Origin: Thiohalobacter thiocyanaticus
Lineage (GTDB): Bacteria > Pseudomonadota > Gammaproteobacteria > Thiohalobacterales > Thiohalobacteraceae
NCBI RefSeq assembly: GCF_002356355.1
Contig: NZ_AP018052.1
Location: forward strand, 2,356,001 to 2,420,000
Direction: 5' to 3'
Length of the DNA stretch: 64,000 nucleotides
Numbering within the stretch: the first letter of the stretch is position 1; each line of letters begins with the position of its first letter. Shown piece after piece: positions 35,059-45,103 of this stretch. Made by a program: the position numbers and the translations under genes. Below the pieces are notes generated by a model. That model was not told the origin of the DNA. It was given only the letters and a program-made list of their open reading frames with translations, and did no database searches.

Positions 35059-35534
35059 AAGGCTTCGTCTGACTCCATACCCTGCAACCGTGCCGCCACC
35101 ATCCGCGTCAGCGCCGGCCCCTGTTGCGCCAGCCAGTCGGCCGGCGTCTGACCGGCCTGCGGATCCACCACCAGCCCGAGGATGGACAGCCGCGGCCGCA
35201 ACTCCAGCGCCGCCGCCAGTTCGACCACCTCGCGGATACCCAGGCCATGTGAGGAAAGGCCGCCGGCCGCTTCCAGTGCCTGCAGTGTCACCCAGCGCGG
35301 GCCGGCGTCCGGGCCTGTCACCGGCATGGCATCCAGCAGGATGACCCGGTCCAGAGCGTCCCAGTGCGGCAGCATGTCCGCCGGCGTGCGGCAGACATGC
35401 CAGCGGACAGACTCGACGGCCGGATGCCCGGACAGGGCGGTGCGCAGATAATCAATCGCGGCCCAGCCCAGGGCATCCACGCCCTGGGCGGAACCGACGC
35501 CGAAAACCCCTGCCTGCTCCTGTAAATGCGCCAA
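35055..35534 (-). CDS. Hydrogenase maturation protease, divergent HycI/HoxW type
   Basis: A 159-aa protein of the M52 fold, expected to cut the C-terminal tail of a hydrogenase large subunit after nickel insertion. Family marks are GVFGVGSAQGVDALGW near the N-terminus (usually GxGNxxxxDDGxG), DRVILLDAMP with its conserved Asp, and SSHGLGIREVVELA with the His. It is quite diverged from the second protease at 48810. Because its genomic neighbour set includes the group 3b-like enzyme, it may serve HydA, but this is inferred. Its TAG stop lies within a dispersed repeat. Confidence 0.78.
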   Translation of the reverse strand: MAHLQEQAGVFGVGSAQGVDALGWAAIDYLRTALSGHPAVESVRWHVCRTPADMLPHWDALDRVILLDAMPVTGPDAGPRWVTLQALEAAGGLSSHGLGIREVVELAAALELRPRLSILGLVVDPQAGQTPADWLAQQGPALTRMVAARLQGMESDEAL

Positions 35535-35647
35535 GCTTGACTCCGGTCAATGCGGCCTCCCGGCCGCGACGTAGGATGTCTGGATATCAGAAACAGCGTT
35601 GACACACATATTCGCGTCCGCACATGGGCGCCGGGCCGGACCGCTGC

Positions 35648-37243
35648 ATGAGCGCTACCGCATCCAGACTGGAGACTATCATAACTGCGTTGCAGTCAGC
35701 CGAGCGCTTTCCGCATCCGGTCGGCGACTTCCGCGTGATCGAAACCCATATCTCATATATTCTGCTCACCGGCGGCATCGCCTACAAGTTCAAGAAGCCG
35801 GTCGACCTCGGATTTCTCGATTTCAGCACCCTCGAACAACGCCGCGAGGACTGTGAGGTTGAACTGGAACTCAACCGTCGCCTGGCCCCGGCGCTGTATC
35901 TCGATGTGGTCGCGGTGACCGGCACACCGGAAGACCCGCAACTCGGCGGCACCGGGGAGCCGATCGAATATGCGCTCAAGATGAAGCAGTTCGACGATAC
36001 GCGTCGTCTGGACCGGCTCGCCGCCAGGGAAGAACTCACTACCGACCACATCGACCAGCTGGCCGCGACCCTGGCGGCCTTTCACCGCAGCCTGCCGCCG
36101 GCGCCGCCGGACAGCGGCTACGGCAGCTTCGAGGGCATCGCCGAACGCATCCGCGAGAACTTCAATCAGATCGACGCCCGCATCGATGAACCGGCCCTGC
36201 TGGCCGAGCTTGAACCGCTGCGGGAATGGTCCGAAACCCAGCTAGAGCAGCATCAGGACGACATGGAGCAGCGCCGGCGCGAGGGCTGGATCCGGGAATG
36301 CCACGGCGACCTGCACCTGGCCAACATGGTCGACATCGACGGCGGGGTGGAGATCTTCGACTGTCTGGAGTTCTCCCCCGACCTGCGCTGGATCGACACC
36401 CTGAGCGAGATCGCCTTCCTGCTGATGGACCTCGACTATCAGGGGCAGCATAACCTGGCCTGGCGCTTTCTGAACGAATACCTGGAATACGCCAACGACT
36501 ACATGGGGCTGTCGCTGCTGAACGACTACCGCGTCTACCGCGCCATGGTGCGGGCCAAGGTCGCGGCCATCGAGTGCGAGCAGCACCGGGACGATACCGA
36601 GCGCGCCGAAGCGGCCCGTCACCAGCTAGTCCGCCATTTGAAGCTGGCGCGGGCCTATACCCAGAACCACGGCGCCACCCCCATCGTGCTCATGCACGGG
36701 CTGTCGGGTTCCGGCAAGAGCCGGCTGGCCCAGCAGCTGGCCGAGACCTGCAACTGCATCCGCATCCGCTCCGATGTGGAACGCAAGCGTCTGCTGGGCC
36801 TGTCACCGCTGGACTCCACCCATGCGCAGGGCGCCGACGCCTACAGCCCCTCGCTCACGCGCAAGACCTACCAGCGCCTCCAGGCACTGGCCTATGGCAT
36901 CGTCGACGCCGGCCTGCCGGTGTTCGTCGACGCCACCTTCCTCATGCGCGAGCAACGGCAGAATTTCCAGCGCCTGGCCCAGGTGGCCGGCATCCCGCTG
37001 GTGATCCTCGACGTGGCCGCGCCCGAACCCGTACTGCGCCAGCGCATCCAGGCCCGCGCCCGCAGCGGCGGCGATCCCTCCGAGGCCGATCTCGCGGTAC
37101 TCGATCAACAGCTGGAACACCAGGAACCGCTGACCGGGGACGAACGCCGGATCAGCATAGTCGTGGACACCTCGACCGAGGTGGATCTGGAGCGGCTGGT
37201 CAGCGAGATCCTGCAGCGGGCCCGGATCCGGCCGTCCGGCTGA
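35648..37243 (+). CDS. Aminoglycoside phosphotransferase-like/AAA bifunctional protein
   Basis: A 531-aa cytoplasmic protein with two parts. Residues about 1-330 are a kinase-like phosphotransferase fold with IRECHGDLHLANM (catalytic HGD) and IFDCLEFSPDLRWID. Residues about 345-530 form a P-loop kinase with VLMHGLSGSGKSRLAQQL and a DATFLMREQR segment. This combination is a widespread conserved family whose substrate is not known. ATG 35648 starts just before the conserved region. Confidence 0.87.
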   Translation: MSATASRLETIITALQSAERFPHPVGDFRVIETHISYILLTGGIAYKFKKPVDLGFLDFSTLEQRREDCEVELELNRRLAPALYLDVVAVTGTPEDPQLGGTGEPIEYALKMKQFDDTRRLDRLAAREELTTDHIDQLAATLAAFHRSLPPAPPDSGYGSFEGIAERIRENFNQIDARIDEPALLAELEPLREWSETQLEQHQDDMEQRRREGWIRECHGDLHLANMVDIDGGVEIFDCLEFSPDLRWIDTLSEIAFLLMDLDYQGQHNLAWRFLNEYLEYANDYMGLSLLNDYRVYRAMVRAKVAAIECEQHRDDTERAEAARHQLVRHLKLARAYTQNHGATPIVLMHGLSGSGKSRLAQQLAETCNCIRIRSDVERKRLLGLSPLDSTHAQGADAYSPSLTRKTYQRLQALAYGIVDAGLPVFVDATFLMREQRQNFQRLAQVAGIPLVILDVAAPEPVLRQRIQARARSGGDPSEADLAVLDQQLEHQEPLTGDERRISIVVDTSTEVDLERLVSEILQRARIRPSG

Positions 37244-37306
37244 GACCGCGCCGGATTCCTGTTATCCTGCGGTCTGGAAAACAGCAACCACCAGCGGGGA
37301 ACTCAC

Positions 37307-37492
37307 ATGGGCATCGAAGTCGGCGGCCTGCTTGGCCTGATCCTTCTCATCCTGATCATCTGGGCCATTGTCAGTACAGTCCAGAGCACCGCCTCCACCG
37401 GCGCCAAGGTGGCCTGGATCCTGGTGCTGCTCATCCTGCCGCTGGTCGGCTTCATCGTCTGGCTGCTGGTCGGCCCCAAATCGGCCAGATAG
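37307..37492 (+). CDS. Small PLDc_N-type membrane protein
   Basis: A 61-aa protein with two membrane helices (about 8-28 and 35-55) and the ending GFIVWLLVGPKSAR, typical of the PLDc_N domain found alone or before phospholipase D cores. AGCGGGGAAC lies before ATG 37307. Isolated PLDc_N proteins have no known reaction. It follows the phosphotransferase gene in the same direction. Confidence 0.8.
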   Translation: MGIEVGGLLGLILLILIIWAIVSTVQSTASTGAKVAWILVLLILPLVGFIVWLLVGPKSAR

Positions 37493-37505
37493 AACCCGGC
37501 GGCGT

Positions 37506-38483
37506 TTATTCAGTCATTGCTTTCCGGGCTTCCAGCAGCTGCTGCTTCAACGTGCGCGCTGCCGGTCCGGCCTGCTCGAGAATCCTGTCGATGCGATTGA
37601 AGTGCAGCAGCCGCACGCCACTCGTATCCGGCTTGATGTAGATATCCGGCTTCCAGGCACGCATCCGCGCCGCGATGATGGACTGCTGCATGATTTCGAA
37701 GGTACTGAAGACCAGGCGATTCCATTCCACCTCATCCTGTCCGCCGTCCCGGCGTGAACCGGAGACATCGATTGCGACGATCAGGGCATGCCGACCTTCC
37801 AGCAGATCGAACGGCAGCGGATCCGAGGTCCCGCCGTCGATCAGCAGCTGCTCGCCACGCGGCACCGGCGCAAACAGGCCGGGCACCGCCATGCTCGCCC
37901 CGATTGCAGCAAACAGATCACCCTCCTTCAGCACCACCGTCTGGCCGCTCCAGTAATCCGTGGCGACGATCTCCAGCGGGATTTCCAACTCCGCAAAGGT
38001 TCGCGCCTCGATCTTCTCTGCCAGGAAGTCGAGAAAGCCGCCTGAGTCGATCAGCCCGCCGTTGTCGATATCGATCTCGACGAAGTCGGCGAATGTCAGC
38101 CCGGCATCCGGGTCGGCCAGCCGGGACAGGGCATCCAGGCTGGAACCGCCGAACTCGGCGAAGATGTCACGGATCTGCTGCGCACTCAGGCCCGCGGCAT
38201 AGAGGGCACCGATCACCGCCCCGATGCTGGTGCCGGCAATGCGATCAGGGCGGATCGACAGATCATCGAAGACCTGCAGCATGGCGATGTGCGCCAGTCC
38301 TCCTGCCCCACCCGATCCCAGCGCCAGGCCGATGGACGGCCAGGGCGGCGGCGGGGCGTCATTGACCGCACCCACCACCTGCCCGGGAGCGGTCAGCAGT
38401 ACCGAGGCGAACAACAGGGCGAAACACAGATCGGTGCTTCGGACCGCACGACCCGAAACTGTTGCGGGCGCAAACCGGTACAT
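37506..38483 (-). CDS. Patatin-like phospholipase, exported
   Basis: A 325-aa protein with an N-terminal signal or anchor (about residues 15-40) and a patatin domain. The oxyanion motif is LALGSGGAGGLAH, the nucleophile is in GTSIGAVIG, and the Asp of the dyad is in IDGGTSDPLP. It should hydrolyse acyl lipids in the periplasm or at the outer membrane. The gene begins 17 bases after the hydrogenase gene hydA in the same direction, so it may be the last gene of that transcript, though function gives no reason for the link. Confidence 0.9.
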   Translation of the reverse strand: MYRFAPATVSGRAVRSTDLCFALLFASVLLTAPGQVVGAVNDAPPPPWPSIGLALGSGGAGGLAHIAMLQVFDDLSIRPDRIAGTSIGAVIGALYAAGLSAQQIRDIFAEFGGSSLDALSRLADPDAGLTFADFVEIDIDNGGLIDSGGFLDFLAEKIEARTFAELEIPLEIVATDYWSGQTVVLKEGDLFAAIGASMAVPGLFAPVPRGEQLLIDGGTSDPLPFDLLEGRHALIVAIDVSGSRRDGGQDEVEWNRLVFSTFEIMQQSIIAARMRAWKPDIYIKPDTSGVRLLHFNRIDRILEQAGPAARTLKQQLLEARKAMTE

Positions 38484-38500
38484 GGGCAGGGCGCGGCGCC

Positions 38501-39796
38501 TCAGCGCCGCACACTCAGGCGCAGGAAATGGGTCGCACAGGAGATGCAGGGATCATAGTTGCGGATGATCATCTCGCCCTGGCGTCGCAGGGCCTCCTCG
38601 TCGCGGTCCAGGCCGGCGCGGGTCAGGCCCAGCCGCAGGTCCTCCTCGATACGGGCCTGGTTCTGGCTGGTGGGCGGGACGATGGTAACGGCCTGCACCC
38701 GGCCCCGGTCGTCGAGGCGGTAGCGGTGCCAGAGAATGCCGCGCGGCGCCTCGGTCACCCAGGCCGCCGTTCCCGGGCCCGGGGTGGATTCCACATACGC
38801 CTTGTCCGGGCGATGGTAGTCGCGCAGCAGCCGCAGGGCCTCGTCGATGGCATACAGCAGTTCCACCGCGCGGGCGATGATGCTGTGATACATGTTGCGG
38901 CTGGGCAGTTCGATGCCGGCGGCGGCCAGGCGCTGGGTGAGTTCGCCCGGCAGCTGGTCGGCATTGAGGTTCAGCCGCGCCAGCGGCCCGACCAGGTAGG
39001 GCCGGCCGTCCAGGTGGGCATGCAGGGCGGTGGAATGCGGCGCCTGGAATTCGCGGAAGTGCCGTTCGAAGTCCTCCGGGTCCAGGTCGTGGCGGGCGCT
39101 GGAGACGATGCGTCCGGCGTTCATCGGGTATTCCTGCGGATGGCGCATGGCGACATTGACGAAGTCCTGTTCGTCCGCCGGCAGTTCCAGGGTGAACAGC
39201 CAGTCCAGCAGCGCCTCGGCCTCGACGCGGGCCGCGGTCAGCTCACCGACCATGGCCGCGACCTTGTGCGCTTCGGGGGCGTGGTGGAAACCGCCCACCC
39301 TGACCCCGATGGGATGCACGGCACGGCCGCCGAACAGGGCGATCAGCTCGTTGCCCAGCCCCTGCAGCCGCAGGCCGCGGCGCACCTGCTCGGGATAGTC
39401 GCGGGCCATGGCGGTGGCCGACTCGAAGCCGAGGAAATCCGGCGCGGCCAGTAAATGAATATGCAGGGCATGGCTCTGGATCCATTCGCCGCAGTACAGC
39501 ACCCGGCGCATGTCGCGCACCCAGGGCGCGACCTCCACCCCCCAGGCCTTCTCGTAGGCGTGCACCGCGCTCATCTGGTAGGCCACCGGACAGATGCCGC
39601 AGATGCGCGCCACCCGGTCTATCACTGACTGGGCCTCGCAGCCCTCCAGGAATTTCTCGAACAGGCGCGGCGGCTCGTAGATCTCCAGCTTCAGTTCGGT
39701 GATGGCCCCGTTCTCGATGGCCAGATCCAGCGCGCCCTCGCCCTCCACCCGGGCCAGCACCGGCACCTTCACCGCGATTTTTTTCGATTCTGTCAT
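38501..39796 (-). CDS. hydA: [NiFe] hydrogenase large subunit, group 3b-like (alpha)
   Basis: A 431-aa catalytic subunit of a soluble bidirectional or sulfhydrogenase-type enzyme. Nickel ligands are in VARICGICPVAY near the N-terminus and in YDPCISCATHF near the C-terminus; residues after the His form a short cleavable tail (8 aa). The protein is about 160 aa shorter than HynL, which is normal for group 3. ATG 39796 overlaps the small-subunit stop by 4 bases. Gene order with HydB, HydG and HydD is that of group 3b enzymes, which link H2 to NADP(H) and can reduce sulfur or polysulfide. Confidence 0.93.
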   Translation of the reverse strand: MTESKKIAVKVPVLARVEGEGALDLAIENGAITELKLEIYEPPRLFEKFLEGCEAQSVIDRVARICGICPVAYQMSAVHAYEKAWGVEVAPWVRDMRRVLYCGEWIQSHALHIHLLAAPDFLGFESATAMARDYPEQVRRGLRLQGLGNELIALFGGRAVHPIGVRVGGFHHAPEAHKVAAMVGELTAARVEAEALLDWLFTLELPADEQDFVNVAMRHPQEYPMNAGRIVSSARHDLDPEDFERHFREFQAPHSTALHAHLDGRPYLVGPLARLNLNADQLPGELTQRLAAAGIELPSRNMYHSIIARAVELLYAIDEALRLLRDYHRPDKAYVESTPGPGTAAWVTEAPRGILWHRYRLDDRGRVQAVTIVPPTSQNQARIEEDLRLGLTRAGLDRDEEALRRQGEMIIRNYDPCISCATHFLRLSVRR

Positions 39797-40575
39797 TTGC
39801 GGTACCTGTTGCCGGCCGCGGTGAAGGGTTCGGCCTGGCTGTTGATGCCGTGATACTGCTCGCGCAGCTGTTCGGGCAGCAGCCCGAGCCCCTCGAACCA
39901 GTGCGACAGGGCATCGGTATTGGGATTCTCGGCCGGGCCGTAGCAGGCATAGCAGCCGCGCTCGAAGCTCGGGCACAGGGCGCCGCAGCCGGTGCGCGTC
40001 ACCGGGCCCATGCAGGGCGTGCCGTGCGCCACCATGACGCACACGGCCTGACGACGCTTGCACTCCATGCATACCTTGTCCTGCTCCGCCGCCGGGGTGA
40101 CGCCGCTCAGCAGCGCGCGCACGGCAGCGGTCACCTGGCGGGTGTTGACCGGACAGCCCCACAATTCCAGATCCACGTGCACGGCGGACCTGATCGGGCT
40201 GGCCGTGGTCAGGCTGTCCAGGTATTCGGGCGTGGCGTAGACCGCACTGTGCCAGGCATCGGCGTCGGTGAAGTTGCGCAGCGCCTGCAGCCCGCCGGCG
40301 GTGGCGCAGGCGCCGATGGTGACGAGGAAGCGGCTGTTCTTGCGTATGGCCTGGATGCGTTCCAGGTCATGGCGGGTATTGAGGCTGCCCTCGACGAAGG
40401 CGACATCCACCGGCGTGTTCTCGTCCAGCATGCCGGCCTCGGCGAAATGGACGATATCGACCATGGCGGACAGAGTGAGCAGGTCCTCGCCCATGTCCAG
40501 GAAGGCCAGCTGACAGCCGTCGCAGGAGCTGAACTTGTGCACGGCGACTTTCGGTTTGGCGGTTGATTCATCCAT
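39793..40575 (-). CDS. hydD: Hydrogenase small subunit, group 3b-like (delta)
   Basis: A 260-aa iron-sulfur subunit that carries electrons from the NiFe centre. The proximal cluster motif is HKFSSCDGCQLAF, with further Cys in GACATAGGL and ELWGCPVNTRQ. A Cys-rich C-terminal part (CMECKRRQAVC, then CGALCPSFERGCYACYG) holds extra clusters. There is no Tat signal, so the enzyme is cytoplasmic. Its ATG lies 164 bases downstream of hydG, and that gap is filled by a repeat element. Confidence 0.93.
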   Translation of the reverse strand: MDESTAKPKVAVHKFSSCDGCQLAFLDMGEDLLTLSAMVDIVHFAEAGMLDENTPVDVAFVEGSLNTRHDLERIQAIRKNSRFLVTIGACATAGGLQALRNFTDADAWHSAVYATPEYLDSLTTASPIRSAVHVDLELWGCPVNTRQVTAAVRALLSGVTPAAEQDKVCMECKRRQAVCVMVAHGTPCMGPVTRTGCGALCPSFERGCYACYGPAENPNTDALSHWFEGLGLLPEQLREQYHGINSQAEPFTAAGNRYRK

Positions 40576-40594
40576 AGCGATACGCCTTTTTTAT

Positions 40595-40728
40595 AAGAGC
40601 GCCACGGAATACACGGAAAGCACGGAAAATATGCATGTGAAACCCGAGTCGCCATTGCCGGGCGCGCAGCGCCACGGCAATGGCAATCCCAGACATTCCG
40701 TGTCTTCCGTGTATTCCGTGGCGCTCTT
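40595..40728. repeat. MITE-like element between hydG and hydD
   Basis: About 134 bases with ends AAGAGCGCCACGGAATACAC and TGTATTCCGTGGCGCTCTT, the same ends as the element at 11521. It lies inside a four-gene hydrogenase operon. Confidence 0.78.
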
Positions 40729-40739
40729 GAACTCGGTTG

Positions 40740-41576
40740 TCAAAACCCCTTCACTCCCAGCCGGCCGCTGATCTCGGGGTAGTTGAACACCGGTCCCTGG
40801 CGACAGAGGAAATCCTTGCCGTACTGACAGTGGCCGCACAGGCCCACGGCGCACTGCATGTTGCGCTCCATGCTGAGCCAGATCGACTCGGGCGTCACAC
40901 CCAGTTCCAGCAGCCGGCGGATGGCGGCGATCATCATGGGCTCGGGCCCGCACAGCATGACCAGGGCCTGATCGATCGGCATGGTGAGCCGGTCGAACAG
41001 GTCGGTGACCAGGCCGACGTGCCAGTTCCAGCCGCTGCCGGCGACATCGGCCGCGAGTTGGACCTCGGTGTCCGGCCGGCCGCTCCAGGCCTCGTAGCGC
41101 TCGCGCCAGATCAGGTCGTCCATATGCTTCACGCCCTGGACGATGGCCAGGCGGCCGAAGCGCTCGCGGCGCTGCATGACGTAATTGATCACCGAGACCA
41201 CCGGCGCGCAGCCCAGTCCGCCGGTGACCAGCAGCAGATCACGGCCGGCGGCCGCCTCCAGCGGCCAGCCGCGGCCGAACGGTCCGCGCAGGCCGATCCG
41301 GTCGCCGGGACGCAGCGCCTCCAGTCCGTGGGTGACGCGGCCGACGGCGCGCACGGTGTGCTGGATCTCATCGTCGTGCTCGGGATCGGAGACCACCGAG
41401 ACAGGCACCTCGCCCACCCCGTAAAGATAGAGCATGTTGAACTGCCCCGGCGCGAAGCGGTAGGGCGCGGGCGCGGCCGGGTCATCCAGCTTCAGCCCCA
41501 GGGTGAATACGCTGGGGGTCTCCTGCACCCGGCTGACCACCTCGGCCTGCCAGGGCACCTGCAGGGAGGCGTTCAT
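40740..41576 (-). CDS. hydG: Hydrogenase flavoprotein subunit, group 3b-like (gamma)
   Basis: A 278-aa FAD/NAD(P)-binding diaphorase subunit. It has a ferredoxin-reductase-like FAD domain (RFAPGQFNMLYL, PVSVVSDP), an NAD(P) domain (LLVTGGLGCAPVVS, CGPEPMM) and a C-terminal [2Fe-2S] cysteine set (ERNMQCAVGLCGHCQYG). It links the hydrogenase to NAD(P)H. ATG 41576 overlaps the HydB stop by 4 bases; the longer frame to 41657 has no homology before MNASLQ. Confidence 0.93.
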   Translation of the reverse strand: MNASLQVPWQAEVVSRVQETPSVFTLGLKLDDPAAPAPYRFAPGQFNMLYLYGVGEVPVSVVSDPEHDDEIQHTVRAVGRVTHGLEALRPGDRIGLRGPFGRGWPLEAAAGRDLLLVTGGLGCAPVVSVINYVMQRRERFGRLAIVQGVKHMDDLIWRERYEAWSGRPDTEVQLAADVAGSGWNWHVGLVTDLFDRLTMPIDQALVMLCGPEPMMIAAIRRLLELGVTPESIWLSMERNMQCAVGLCGHCQYGKDFLCRQGPVFNYPEISGRLGVKGF

Positions 41577-42700
41577 GTGCCGGCCTCCTTCAACAGCGCG
41601 CTCACCTCTTCGGTGATGTCGATGCCCACCGGGCACCAGGTGAGGCAGCGGCCGCAACCCACGCAGCCGCTGCGCCCGTACTGGTCATGCCAGCTGCCCA
41701 GCTTGTGGGTCAGCCACTGGCGGTAGCGCGAGCGGGTGTCCGGCCGCAGGGTGATGCCGTGGATGTAGCTGTGATTCTGCGTGAAGCAGGAGTCCCATTC
41801 CCGATAGTGGGTGGCGCTGCTGCCGTCCAGCGTCGGGACGTCGACCTGCTGATGGCAGAAACAGGTGGGACACACCGAGGTGCAGTTGCCGCAACTCAGG
41901 CAGCGTTCGGCCACCTGCGCCCAGCGCGGATGCTCCCAGGCGTTGAACAGATGCTCGCGCAGATTGCCGGCGGGCATGGCGCGCGACTGGGCGGTGCTGG
42001 CCGCCTCGCGCTCGCGGTCGATCTGCGCCTGCTGCGCCTCGGTCACTGCCTGCAGCGGCAGTTGCTGCGCGATGGTCTCGCCTTTACTGCTGGCGGCGCG
42101 TACGGCATAGCCATCATCCAGTTCGTCCAGCACCAGGTCGCAGTCATCGCCGGCCTGAGGGCCGTCGCCGGTGGATACGCAGAAACAGGTCGCCGCGGGA
42201 TGGGTGCAATTGACCGCCACCAGGAACAGGCCCTCGCGACGGCGCGCATAGTAAGGGTCCGTACTGCCCGCCCGGAGAAAGTGCTGGTCCTGCAGCGCCA
42301 GCGCGGCCAGATCGCAGGCGCGCACACCGATCACGGCCAGCGGCCGCGGCTCGGGCGCGGTGGACCGGAACTGCAAACGGCCCTCGCTGTCGCGCTCGCT
42401 TCGCCACAAGGGCTCGCGCGGGGCAAACAGGTGCGGCTTGAGCGCCTGCGGTCCGCAGGCCCAGGCGAAACAGCGCGGCGTGCCGGTTTCCCGGAGGCGA
42501 TACTGGCCCGGTGCCTGGGTCTCCTCCATCCCCTGTGGCAGATCGGCGCCGGCGCTCACCTCGCGATACAGGATGGCGTCAGCGTCGACCCGCGGTCCGA
42601 TGCAGTCATAACCGGCGCCATCGAGGGCCCGCAGCAGCGTATCGAACGCCTCCCGTGGCAGGAAGCCGCGTCGGACCGGAGACGTAGCGTTGACAGCCAC
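41573..42700 (-). CDS. hydB: Hydrogenase iron-sulfur subunit, group 3b-like (beta)
   Basis: A 375-aa electron-transfer subunit. The N-terminal half contains VIGVRACDLAAL, common to the AsrA/HydB family. Two ferredoxin clusters follow at the C-terminal end: CLSCGNCTSVCPTCFC at about 270-285 and CVGCGRCLTWCPVGID at about 345-360. It shuttles electrons between the flavoprotein and the small subunit. The start codon is RC of CAC at 42700 (GTG), and it overlaps hydG by ATGA. Confidence 0.92.
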   Translation of the reverse strand: MAVNATSPVRRGFLPREAFDTLLRALDGAGYDCIGPRVDADAILYREVSAGADLPQGMEETQAPGQYRLRETGTPRCFAWACGPQALKPHLFAPREPLWRSERDSEGRLQFRSTAPEPRPLAVIGVRACDLAALALQDQHFLRAGSTDPYYARRREGLFLVAVNCTHPAATCFCVSTGDGPQAGDDCDLVLDELDDGYAVRAASSKGETIAQQLPLQAVTEAQQAQIDREREAASTAQSRAMPAGNLREHLFNAWEHPRWAQVAERCLSCGNCTSVCPTCFCHQQVDVPTLDGSSATHYREWDSCFTQNHSYIHGITLRPDTRSRYRQWLTHKLGSWHDQYGRSGCVGCGRCLTWCPVGIDITEEVSALLKEAGT

Positions 42701-42706
42701 CCGCGT

Positions 42707-42919
42707 CTAGCGTCTGAAGTGCCTGACCAGCAGACCGCCCAGAACGACCACCAGGGCAACGCCAGCGACCAGGGGCAGGATATGATCCGGATGCGTCAGC
42801 CAGTGCAGCAGGCTGTCACCCGGCGTGGTCGTCACGGCATGGCCTTCATGGGCATGAGCGCCCGTAACCGTTGCCAGTGACAGTATCGCGATCAGCCATT
42901 GCGTCGTGGAGCGTGTCAT
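42707..42919 (-). CDS. Small exported His-rich membrane protein in the hydrogenase operon
   Basis: A 70-aa protein with a signal-type helix (about residues 8-22), a short His-rich segment (HAHEGHAVTTTPGDSLLHWL) and a second helix (about 48-66) followed by RHFRR. It sits between hynL and hydB and is transcribed with them. The motif HAHEGHA recalls HupE/UreJ-type metal-binding loops, but the protein is far smaller. A role in nickel handling is possible and unproven. ATG 42919 is used; the longer frame to 43078 runs into a repeat. Confidence 0.6.
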   Translation of the reverse strand: MTRSTTQWLIAILSLATVTGAHAHEGHAVTTTPGDSLLHWLTHPDHILPLVAGVALVVVLGGLLVRHFRR

Positions 42920-43011
42920 CGTTTCACCTCGTTGCGTGAAAATTCCAGTACAGGGATAGCGGGCAATTCCAGTGCCTGCAACCCTGTTTCTGCCGGGGTT
43001 GGATAAAACCA

Positions 43012-43097
43012 CGTCATTGCGAGCGTAGCGTGGCAATCTCGTACCGCAGAAGCAACCTGATGGAGATTGCCGCGTCACTTCGTTCCTCGCAATGACG
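43012..43097. repeat. Extragenic palindrome, GTCATTGCGAG family
   Basis: CGTCATTGCGAGCGTAGCG faces GTCACTTCGTTCCTCGCAATG. It lies between hynL and the small membrane protein gene, inside the hydrogenase gene run. Confidence 0.85.
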
Positions 43098-43129
43098 GCC
43101 GGTATGGGCCATTCGCCCGCCCCCGGCCG

Positions 43130-44902
<1,773 letters not shown>

Positions 44903-44928
44903 GTCAGGGTCCTTTTATCTGGTGAATA

Positions 44929-45098
44929 ATGGCCATGGAATACACGGAAAGCACGGACATATGGGGAATTGGGGTTTAATTGGCTACTTGACGAATTTCC
45001 CGTCATTCCGGCGCAGGCCGGGATGACGGGGTAGATTCCGGTTTGTGCCCCATTTGTATTGGGTATTGTCCGTGCTTTCCGTGTTTTCCGTGGCTAAT
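44929..45098. repeat. MITE-like element between isp2 and hynL
   Basis: The left end is GGCCATGGAATACACGGAAA and the right end is TGCTTTCCGTGTTTTCCGTG. A GTCATTCC-type hairpin (about 45000-45031) lies between. It is the second such element inside this operon. Confidence 0.72.
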
Positions 45099-45103
45099 GA
45101 TTT

